From assembly GCA_024643825.1 (NCBI GenBank), contig JAHEME010000185.1:1-6267 (forward strand): a stretch of 6,267 bases of DNA, written 5' to 3'. The notes below the pieces were generated by a model. That model was not told where the DNA came from. It worked only from the letters and a program-made list of their open reading frames with translations, and did not search any database. Source of the stretch: Chloroflexota bacterium (GTDB lineage Bacteria > Chloroflexota > Anaerolineae > Aggregatilineales > UBA3940). A program made the position numbers and the translations under genes. Positions 1 through 5,373 of this stretch are shown piece by piece (positions within the stretch are counted from its first letter, which is position 1; every line of letters begins with the position of its first letter).

Positions 1-1
1 C

Positions 2-898
2 CTCACCATTGCTGTGATGTTCTTCATGATGATCGTTGGGATCATCATCACCGCAATTGGGGTGGGTCGAGTTGTTGAGACCTATTCACTGGAGACCCTG
101 ACCAGGGCCTTTCAGGGGGTAGGAATCACGGCGTTGATTCTGGGTGTTATTGGCCTCATCCGGTTGGAGTCTCGCTCTTCCCAGACCTCTGGAGAATCAG
201 AACGATATTCCTGGACGGAACTAGGACGCGCTGTGCTGGGGAAACCCCAATCCCGTCTATTCTTCGTCTACCTGGTGGTGTTGCTTGCCGCCCTGTTAGG
301 CCAGGATGTGCTGCTTGAGCCTTTTGGAGCGCAGGCATTTGGTCTCTCGGTAGAGGCGACGACACGGATTACCTCGATATGGGGCACCTGTATGCTGATC
401 GCTTTGCTAGCCGCCGGGTGGTTGCAGCGTCGCTTCAGCAAGCGGATGGTCGCCAAAGTTGGCGCATGGGCGGCCATGATCGCGTTCCTGGGAATTGGCA
501 TCAGCGGGCTAATCACCAACACTTCGGTCTTCTATGCAGGTGTTGTCGTTCTTGGTATCGGGACGGGGCTATCCACCGTCGCTAATCTGTCACTCATGCT
601 AGATATGACAACGGTTGAGAACGTCGGCTTATTCATTGGCGCGTGGGGCATGGCAAATGCAGTCTCGCGTCTGATTGGCCAACTCATGAGTGGTGTTGTG
701 CGCGATATTTTCTCTGCCCTGGTGAGCAGTCAGGCTTTTGGTTATGTGGTGGTATTTGGCATTGAAGCGGCTTTCCTTGCGCTGTCACTGGTGATGCTGC
801 GTGCGATCAATGTCGTTGCTTTTCAAGAGCAGGCCGCCAGCGAACGTACCGATCTTGTGGAGCACGCCGTTCTCATGAGTGATGCTCTCGGAAACTGA
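2..898 (+). CDS. PucC-like BCD-family MFS transporter, C-terminal part (5' end outside window)
   Basis: This is an integral membrane protein of the major facilitator superfamily, PucC/LhaA (BCD) branch, whose members help assemble or supply bacteriochlorophyll light-harvesting complexes. The frame is open to the left edge, so the GTG at 14 and ATG at 17 are internal; 298 residues are visible, against roughly 430-480 for the family. I count about eight hydrophobic helices: two early ones, a charged cytoplasmic loop (about residues 55-85), then six that would form the second MFS half. Family hallmarks are GQDVLLEPFGAQAFGLS after the loop and GLFIGAWGMANAV followed by a GxVRDI-like end near residues 208-235. 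The C-terminus is a short polar tail ending in TGA. An intrinsic terminator follows at 962-997, so this is the last gene of its transcript. The family assignment is firm. The exact cargo, and whether it serves antenna assembly or pigment transport, cannot be read from the sequence. Confidence 0.85.
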   Translation, partial: LTIAVMFFMMIVGIIITAIGVGRVVETYSLETLTRAFQGVGITALILGVIGLIRLESRSSQTSGESERYSWTELGRAVLGKPQSRLFFVYLVVLLAALLGQDVLLEPFGAQAFGLSVEATTRITSIWGTCMLIALLAAGWLQRRFSKRMVAKVGAWAAMIAFLGIGISGLITNTSVFYAGVVVLGIGTGLSTVANLSLMLDMTTVENVGLFIGAWGMANAVSRLIGQLMSGVVRDIFSALVSSQAFGYVVVFGIEAAFLALSLVMLRAINVVAFQEQAASERTDLVEHAVLMSDALGN

Positions 899-903
899 TA
901 CTC

Positions 904-945
904 CAGGGGTTTACTGGTAGGGAAAACCCCTGTCAGTAAACCTCT
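904..945 (+). repeat. Two mutually exclusive hairpins downstream of the PucC-like gene
   Basis: Arm A (904-916, CAGGGGTTTACTG) can pair either with arm B (924-932, AAACCCCTG; nine perfect base pairs with 904-912 and an 11-base loop) or with arm C (934-945, CAGTAAACCTCT; twelve pairs with 905-916 including one G-U). The two foldings share arm A and so exclude each other. Neither is followed by a T-run; the separate terminator hairpin starts 16 bases further on. It lies six bases after the stop codon, so it probably acts in the 3' UTR, as an RNA-stability element or an auxiliary terminator. The pairing is plain in the sequence, but the role is a guess. Confidence 0.5.
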
Positions 946-961
946 TGCATTCTCCCAAAAT

Positions 962-997
962 AACCCGGCAATTTTCTGCTGGGTTGTTTTGTTTTTT
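962..997 (+). terminator. Rho-independent terminator after the PucC-like gene
   Basis: The stem AACCCGGCA (962-970) pairs with TGCTGGGTT (977-985) over nine base pairs including one G-U, with a six-base loop ATTTTC. It is followed directly by a T-rich tract, GTTTTGTTTTTT (986-997). This is the classic intrinsic terminator layout on the plus strand. It separates the upstream transporter transcript from rmlB. Confidence 0.85.
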
Positions 998-1023
998 ATG
1001 CTATGAGATGGGGGGACGCAGTC

Positions 1024-1037
1024 TGCCGCATGTGGCA
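1024..1037. promoter_or_regulatory. 14-bp palindrome, possible operator over the rmlB promoter
   Basis: TGCCGCA (1024-1030) and TGTGGCA (1031-1037) form an inverted repeat with a single mismatched pair (G opposite T). It covers the proposed -35 box of the rmlB promoter, the position expected for a dimeric repressor site. I do not recognise it as the site of a particular regulator family. A short palindrome of this kind can occur by chance, so confidence is low. Confidence 0.3.
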
Positions 1038-1059
1038 AATATGGATTTTAGGTTACAAT
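1032..1059 (+). promoter_or_regulatory. Candidate sigma-70-type promoter for rmlB
   Basis: The -10 box TACAAT (1054-1059) matches TATAAT at five of six positions. The -35 candidate GTGGCA (1032-1037) matches TTGACA at four of six, with a 16-bp spacer. Transcription would start near 1066, leaving a leader of about 35 bases before the rmlB start. It sits just after a strong terminator and before the first gene of a same-strand run, where a promoter is expected. Confidence 0.45.
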
Positions 1060-1087
1060 TTCTGGTGTTCAACCTGTGATATCCCAT

Positions 1088-1092
1088 GAGGG
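1088..1092 (+). promoter_or_regulatory. Ribosome binding site of rmlB
   Basis: GAGGG lies nine bases before the ATG at 1102, a normal Shine-Dalgarno distance. It supports that start over the out-of-frame ATG at 1086. Confidence 0.6.
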
Positions 1093-1101
1093 TCTATTTC
1101 C

Positions 1102-2118
1102 ATGCGGAAGCTATTGGTTACTGGCGGCGCCGGGTTTATTGGAAGCAATTTCGTGCGTCGCACTATTGAGCAACATCCAGACTATCAGGTGGCTGTGTTC
1201 GATAAGCTCACCTATGCGGGAAATCTGGATAACCTTGTTTCTGTTAGCGAAAACGCGAACTATAAATTTGTTCGTGGTGATATCGCTGATCGGGGTGCGG
1301 TTGCACGTGCATTGGAAGCAAATGCAATTGACACGGTGGTCAACTTTGCAGCTGAGACACATGTAGATCGCAGTATTCTAAGCCCGGATGCTTTTATTGA
1401 GGCAAACTCACGCGGTACTTATGTGCTGCTCAATGAGAGTCACAAACATGGCGTGGAACGTTTTTTGCACGTCAGCACAGATGAAGTCTATGGCTCCATT
1501 CCTGAGGGGTTCTTCCGTGAAGGGGATGCTCTCGAACCCAACAGCCCGTATGCTGCCAGCAAAGCCAGCGGCGATCTGATGGCGCGTGCCTATTACGTCA
1601 CTTATGGGCTGAACACCGTAGTCACGCGCGGCAGCAATACCTACGGACCGTATCAGTACCCTGAAAAACTGCTGCCTCTCTTTATCTCGAATGCAATTGA
1701 TAATGAGCCATTGCCTCTCTATGGCGATGGGATGCAAGTGCGTGATTGGCTGCACGTAGACGATCACTGTGCGGGAATCGATCTGGTGCTTCATCAGGGG
1801 GAACCCGGCGAAGTATATAATCTGGGTGGTGAGAACGAACGCCATAATCTCGATGTGATTCGCGGTATGCTCAACATAATGGGCAAGCCGGAGTCATTGA
1901 TCCGGCCTGTAGAAGATAGGCCGGGCCATGATCGGCGCTATGCACTCGACAATGCAAAAGTGGGCGCGCTTGGATGGAGCCACGCGGTATCCTTCGAGCA
2001 GGGACTTGAGCGAACCATACGCTGGTATGAAGAGAATCAGTGGTGGTGGCGAAAGATCAAGTCCGGTGAATACGAAGCCTACTACAAAGCTCAATACAGC
2101 CAGCGTCTAAGCAGTTGA
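1102..2118 (+). CDS. rmlB: dTDP-glucose 4,6-dehydratase
   Basis: This cytoplasmic NAD-dependent enzyme turns dTDP-glucose into dTDP-4-keto-6-deoxyglucose, the second step towards dTDP-L-rhamnose and other deoxysugars used in cell-surface glycans. It is an extended short-chain dehydrogenase of 338 residues, the usual length. Visible motifs are the Rossmann loop GGAGFIGSN (8-16), the RmlB-typical TYAGN (37-41), NFAAETHVDRS (81-91), the catalytic Thr126-Asp127-Glu128 within STDEVYGS, Tyr150-x3-Lys154, SNTYGPYQYPEKLLPLFI near 178-195, the substrate-binding RDWLHVDDH, and RPGHDRRYALD towards the C-terminus. All catalytic residues are present, so it should be active. The ATG is backed by a GAGGG ribosome site and by the N-terminal MRKLLVTGG, where the family normally begins. 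No rmlA, rmlC or rmlD lies in the window. The next gene starts 46 bp after its stop on the same strand, so co-transcription is possible. Confidence 0.95.
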   Translation: MRKLLVTGGAGFIGSNFVRRTIEQHPDYQVAVFDKLTYAGNLDNLVSVSENANYKFVRGDIADRGAVARALEANAIDTVVNFAAETHVDRSILSPDAFIEANSRGTYVLLNESHKHGVERFLHVSTDEVYGSIPEGFFREGDALEPNSPYAASKASGDLMARAYYVTYGLNTVVTRGSNTYGPYQYPEKLLPLFISNAIDNEPLPLYGDGMQVRDWLHVDDHCAGIDLVLHQGEPGEVYNLGGENERHNLDVIRGMLNIMGKPESLIRPVEDRPGHDRRYALDNAKVGALGWSHAVSFEQGLERTIRWYEENQWWWRKIKSGEYEAYYKAQYSQRLSS

Positions 2119-2151
2119 TCCCTGATCGCTCCTGTTGAGAACTCCCAGCAC

Positions 2152-2157
2152 GAAAGG
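2152..2157 (+). promoter_or_regulatory. Ribosome binding site deciding the start of the solute-binding protein
   Basis: GAAAGG lies seven bases before the TTG at 2165. The alternative in-frame TTG at 2135 has no purine-rich site before it. Using 2165 also leaves a signal peptide of normal length. Confidence 0.5.
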
Positions 2158-2164
2158 CCCGTTC

Positions 2165-4051
2165 TTGCGTCCACGTATCTTGCCACGCTATGTTGTGATC
2201 CTACCTCTGCTGCTCCTACTTCTTTCGGGATGCAGCACGCCGACTCCACCAGAGGCGCAACCAACGCAGCCATCCGAGGTTGGCATCGCATCATCTACTC
2301 CGGCGGAAAGCGCGCCAACTTCGTTCAAGGAAGAACTGGTCATCTGTGCCAGCCAGGAACCGGAAACACTTATTGGGTCACGATCTCTCAGCGGTCAGGC
2401 GATTGAAGCGGCATTGTTTGGATCGACTGCTACCTATGGTGATGATTTCGGCGCACAGGCGGGCCAATTACTCGAAGGTCTTCCGTCGCTTGAAGATGGC
2501 AGCCTGCGTAAGAATCCTGATGAAACGATCACCGTTGTGCTGCACTATTCCTCTACACTGGTTTGGTCGGATGGAGAACCCGTCACCCTGGATGATGTCA
2601 TTGCGGGGTTGGGGATGCCTCAATCGCCATTTGCCCCTCGCTTCGAGGTGATTGATGCGATAAAACTTAGTGATCACACGCTAGAACTTACTGCCGCGAA
2701 CGGTGCTGAGTACCCCTATGTGCCTTCGCAGCCCCCATTGCCCATGCATATTCTTGGGTTGAATGTCAATCCCGCGCAGGCAGAGTTCACGGATTATGCT
2801 GGCAAACCAAAGCCAACGTTTGGAGCATACGCTCTTGATGAGTGGGTTCCAGGAAGCCACATTCTTCTGAAAGCCAATCCCTTTGCCGCAACGCCTCCTG
2901 TGATTTCCACGGTACGCTTTCGCTTCCTCTCCGACGTTCAGCAGCAGCAAGCAGAACTAGAGTCGGGTGGGTGTGACGTCCTCCTCGGCGATGGCATTTC
3001 TGCTGCGGATGTGTCCCTTTTTGCCGATACTGGAAGCGTTCAGACCCGCATCTATGAGGGATCTGGTTCAGCTTATGAGCAGGTTACTTTCAATACCCAG
3101 CCAGAACCATTTACCAACGTTCCATTCTTTGCAGACGCGCGTGTCAGGCAGGCGGTTGCTTTGGGAGTAGATCGGACTACGCTGGCGCAGCAAATGGTTC
3201 AGGGATTGTCAACCGTCATGGATAGCTGGCTGCCTGCTGAACACTGGGCCTACGCCGGAATTGGTTCACTGCCGCAATATGCAATTGATTCGTCTGCTGC
3301 TGCTGCGCTGCTGGACTCGGCTGGATGGCAAGATCAGGATGGGGACGGAGTACGTGAGTATCATGGAAGTGGCGGGACGTACACATGCCAGCGGGGGGAT
3401 TGGCAGATCGAAGATGGTACGCTTCTCAGCCCAACCCTGATTACCACGGCAGACTCTCTACGAACCGGGATTGCGGAGAAACTGCGCACCGATCTGGCAC
3501 AAATTGGCGTACAACTTCAGGTGCAAACTTTTCCTGCTGAAACATTGTTTTCTGTGGATGGTCCCCTGGCGCATAGAACGTTCGATTTGGCCCTATTCTC
3601 TGCATCGGTGCGACCCGACCCGGATGGAATCAGCCGATTTGTTGGCGCCGATGTATTCATGCATCCGGTTGATCTTGTCCCCGTTCATCGCTGGGAGCTT
3701 GAGAGTCGGTGGTTGACCTCGGAGCAGATGGTTGAACGGTTGGCATTGAATAATGCTCCGTCCCCTGCCGACTCATTTCAGGGGCAAAACTATGGGGCCT
3801 ACTGCAACGAATCTGTGGATGTCGCCGTTGTCAACGCCAGCGAGACTGTCAGTAGAACTGAGAAGCAGAGCTTCTATGCGCAACAGCAGAGTCAGGTCGC
3901 ATCTGATGTTCCGATCCTGCCTCTGTTTATGCGGCCTCGTATCGCTGTGAGCGCCCGGTATGTGTGTGGCGTTACCATCCATCCTTATGGCCCACTAACC
4001 TGGAATCTGGATCGATGGATGTTCGACTCGACCGGGGCGTGCAACCCATAA
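2165..4051 (+). CDS. ABC transporter substrate-binding lipoprotein, family 5 (peptide/nickel/oligosaccharide type)
   Basis: This is an extracytoplasmic binding protein of the SBP_bac_5 (DppA/OppA-like) family, which captures peptides, metals or other solutes for an ABC importer. From the TTG at 2165 it has 628 residues. The N-terminus is MRPRILPR, then a leucine-rich helix and the lipobox LLSGC with lipidated Cys23, then a Ser/Thr/Pro/Glu-rich linker to about residue 53. Family signatures follow: WSDGEPVTLDDV (from residue 134), DARVRQAVALGVDR (324-337), and AGWQDQDGDGVRE with its acidic calcium-loop-like stretch around 390. DVPILPLFMRP lies near the C-terminus. Six further cysteines follow the lipidated one, enough for three disulfides. 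A start at TTG 2135 would add ten residues but lacks a ribosome site. No permease or ATPase gene is in the window, so the ligand and partners are unknown. It ends 12 bp before the next open frame, in an apparent operon. Confidence 0.88.
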   Translation: MRPRILPRYVVILPLLLLLLSGCSTPTPPEAQPTQPSEVGIASSTPAESAPTSFKEELVICASQEPETLIGSRSLSGQAIEAALFGSTATYGDDFGAQAGQLLEGLPSLEDGSLRKNPDETITVVLHYSSTLVWSDGEPVTLDDVIAGLGMPQSPFAPRFEVIDAIKLSDHTLELTAANGAEYPYVPSQPPLPMHILGLNVNPAQAEFTDYAGKPKPTFGAYALDEWVPGSHILLKANPFAATPPVISTVRFRFLSDVQQQQAELESGGCDVLLGDGISAADVSLFADTGSVQTRIYEGSGSAYEQVTFNTQPEPFTNVPFFADARVRQAVALGVDRTTLAQQMVQGLSTVMDSWLPAEHWAYAGIGSLPQYAIDSSAAAALLDSAGWQDQDGDGVREYHGSGGTYTCQRGDWQIEDGTLLSPTLITTADSLRTGIAEKLRTDLAQIGVQLQVQTFPAETLFSVDGPLAHRTFDLALFSASVRPDPDGISRFVGADVFMHPVDLVPVHRWELESRWLTSEQMVERLALNNAPSPADSFQGQNYGAYCNESVDVAVVNASETVSRTEKQSFYAQQQSQVASDVPILPLFMRPRIAVSARYVCGVTIHPYGPLTWNLDRWMFDSTGACNP

Positions 4052-4054
4052 AGG
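4050..4054 (+). promoter_or_regulatory. Ribosome binding site of the split nuclease-like gene
   Basis: AAAGG overlaps the TAA stop of the solute-binding protein gene and lies nine bases before the GTG at 4064. It supports this GTG as the original start and suggests translation is coupled to the upstream gene. Confidence 0.45.
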
Positions 4055-4063
4055 CCGCAAGCC

Positions 4064-4225
4064 GTGCATGATTTCGATGCGCAATTATCTCGTGGGGAAG
4101 GGGGGGAGGATTTCCTTGACGCCTTCTTTACGGCGCGTGGGCATTTGATCCAACCTGCTACGAGGGGGCAGCAGTCGCGTGGGATCGACCGTGTGTTCGT
4201 CAAGGATGGCAAGACCGCACTGTGA
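4064..4225 (+). CDS. N-terminal piece of a frameshifted PD-(D/E)XK nuclease-like protein (53 codons)
   Basis: This short frame starts at GTG 4064, 12 bp after the solute-binding protein stop and nine bases after an AAAGG site, and ends at TGA 4223-4225. The peptide begins MHDFDAQLSRGEGGEDFLD and ends RGIDRVFVKDGKTAL. It looks like the first half of a PD-(D/E)XK fold: a helix with a conserved acidic residue (Glu15 in GGEDFLDAFF), then a strand with the metal-binding Asp42 in GIDRVF. The expected Glu-x-Lys strand is missing from this frame but appears immediately in the -1 frame of the next entry. The stop is therefore best read as the result of a frameshift in a 158-residue gene. It is below common size cut-offs and easily overlooked. 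A run of seven G (4100-4106) lies within it, but the frame makes sense on both sides. I cannot name a specific nuclease family. Confidence 0.55.
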   Translation: MHDFDAQLSRGEGGEDFLDAFFTARGHLIQPATRGQQSRGIDRVFVKDGKTAL

Positions 4226-4539
4226 TCGAATACAAGACGGATTTTCGTGCTCACGAGACCGGGCATGCGTTCATAGAAACAGTATCTGTGGATACAGAGG
4301 ACAAAGCTGGCTGGGCTTATACCAGTCAAGCGGACTATCTGGTGTATTATGCCCCAGCCCTAAAAGCTATCTATGTCATGCCGCTAGATTCGCTTCGGGC
4401 TTTACTTCCTGGCTGGTTGGAAGTCTACCCATCCCGGCAGGCGCAAAACAAAACATATGCTACTCATGGCTTGCTCGTGCCGCTGGAAGAGTTCGCCCGG
4501 CACACCTCGCAGTTATTCGTCATCAACGAATCAGAATGA
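4222..4539 (+). CDS. C-terminal piece of a frameshifted PD-(D/E)XK nuclease-like protein (105 codons)
   Basis: Read from GTG 4222, this frame gives 105 residues beginning VIEYKTDFRAHETGHAFIE. Glu-Tyr-Lys at residues 3-5 fits the E-x-K end of a PD-(D/E)XK active site. The matching Asp lies 14 residues upstream of this Glu, in the other frame (GIDRVF, previous entry). The TGHAFIET and GWAYTSQADYLVYY stretches resemble the region after the active site in small phage-type or Hjc/VRR-like nucleases. RQAQNKTYATHGLLVPLEEF near the end looks like a conserved tail. The GTG overlaps the upstream TGA as GTGA, so reinitiation is conceivable, but no ribosome site stands at the right distance. Alone it lacks the Asp and the first helix, so it is probably inactive unless it pairs with the N-terminal piece. 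It ends 7 bp before the stop of the convergent cytochrome gene. Nuclease identity rests on motif layout only. Confidence 0.55.
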   Translation: MIEYKTDFRAHETGHAFIETVSVDTEDKAGWAYTSQADYLVYYAPALKAIYVMPLDSLRALLPGWLEVYPSRQAQNKTYATHGLLVPLEEFARHTSQLFVINESE

Positions 4540-4546
4540 TCGGTTC

Positions 4547-5368
4547 CTATTGGTTGGGGGCAGATTCCTTAGTTCCTGCCCCAGTCAGGCCAAGCGGCTG
4601 ACCGAGTGCCGTAACGTGGCATCGCTCACAGGCTGGATACACTACATTCTGTAAATCAAGAAACGAACTAAGTTCTGTTCCCGGTTTGTGAATGTGTGCC
4701 AGATGGCAGTCCACACAGCGCAAATCCGTTTCTTCGATGGTTGTCAGCCCGGCATCCAGAACAGATTGATAGATTTCTACCTGGTCAGCGGGGATGCTGT
4801 CGGGGAGCTTCAAGGCTTCGCCCTGCAACAGGAGTTTTTGCGCTGCCGGAAGTTTGTTGTGGAAGTGATTTTGGAAACCGACAACGAGCAGCGAATCGGC
4901 ATGACACTTGATGCAGCTATCGGTCAGCAATTGAGGCACTTCTATATGAGTTTTTTCAATCGCCTGATCGGGCTGGCCTAACAGGTATATTGCCGCGTCA
5001 CGCGCCCCCAGCGTGATGGCTGTTCCTCGATGGATTACCCCCTCATTGCCCCGATGGCAATCGATGCAGCGGAAATCCCTTGGGTCTTGTTGTGATGACG
5101 GAATAACATAGTGCGCGCTTGCAAGGTCCTCCAAGGGAATCACACCCGCCAGTGCAAATTGTGCACGGTTGTAATAGGTGCGTTCAGGAACCATGTGGCA
5201 GGAAGCGCAAAAGCGATCTTGCTCTTCCAATGACGAGATGGTTCCAATGGAAAGCAGGCCAATCAAAGTCAGGATTCCGACCAGAACAAGGAGCAACCGT
5301 CGCGAACGGGGTCTTTTTGCAGGGGGGGCGATGAGAATTGTGTCTTGAGAGGTCTGTGTCTCATCCAT
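4547..5368 (-). CDS. Membrane-anchored pentaheme cytochrome c, NapC/NirT/NrfH-like
   Basis: This is a 273-residue electron-transfer protein anchored in the cytoplasmic membrane with its hemes on the outer side. Residues 18-24 are basic (KRPRSRR), followed by one hydrophobic helix (about 25-47) acting as an uncleaved anchor. Five CxxCH heme sites follow: 54-58 (CASCH), 101-105 (CIDCH), 152-156 (CIKCH), 218-222 (CVDCH) and 247-251 (CERCH). The first, with Met directly after the His, resembles NapC/NrfH quinol-oxidising cytochromes; most NapC/NirT members have four hemes, so five is unusual. I chose the ATG at 5368 because it lies 5 bp after the upstream oxidoreductase stop, with GAGAG nine bases before it. 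The longer frame from 5467 would overlap that gene and add an Arg-rich, signal-free N-terminus. The spacing implies one operon and electron exchange with the molybdenum enzyme. Confidence 0.88.
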   Translation of the reverse strand: MDETQTSQDTILIAPPAKRPRSRRLLLVLVGILTLIGLLSIGTISSLEEQDRFCASCHMVPERTYYNRAQFALAGVIPLEDLASAHYVIPSSQQDPRDFRCIDCHRGNEGVIHRGTAITLGARDAAIYLLGQPDQAIEKTHIEVPQLLTDSCIKCHADSLLVVGFQNHFHNKLPAAQKLLLQGEALKLPDSIPADQVEIYQSVLDAGLTTIEETDLRCVDCHLAHIHKPGTELSSFLDLQNVVYPACERCHVTALGQPLGLTGAGTKESAPNQ

Positions 5369-5373
5369 GCTTG

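Noticed and set aside
1408..1845. 145-codon minus-strand frame
   Set aside because: It lies wholly antisense to rmlB, which has full catalytic motifs. No domain or ribosome site supports it.
4215..4230. Programmed -1 ribosomal frameshifting to join the nuclease halves
   Set aside because: The sequence before the TGA (GCACTG) is not a slippery X-XXY-YYZ heptamer, and I see no clear stimulatory hairpin directly downstream. A mutation or sequencing error is simpler.
4557..4582. Hairpin GGGGCAG / CTGCCCC near the convergent gene ends, as a possible bidirectional terminator
   Set aside because: The seven-pair stem has a 12-base loop and no T-run on either strand, and it lies inside the cytochrome coding sequence. 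This is not enough to call a terminator.
4179..4601. 140-codon plus-strand frame overlapping the nuclease-like gene
   Set aside because: It is the third frame of the same region. It has no coherent motif and runs past the 3' end into the convergent cytochrome gene, whereas the other two frames join into a sensible protein.
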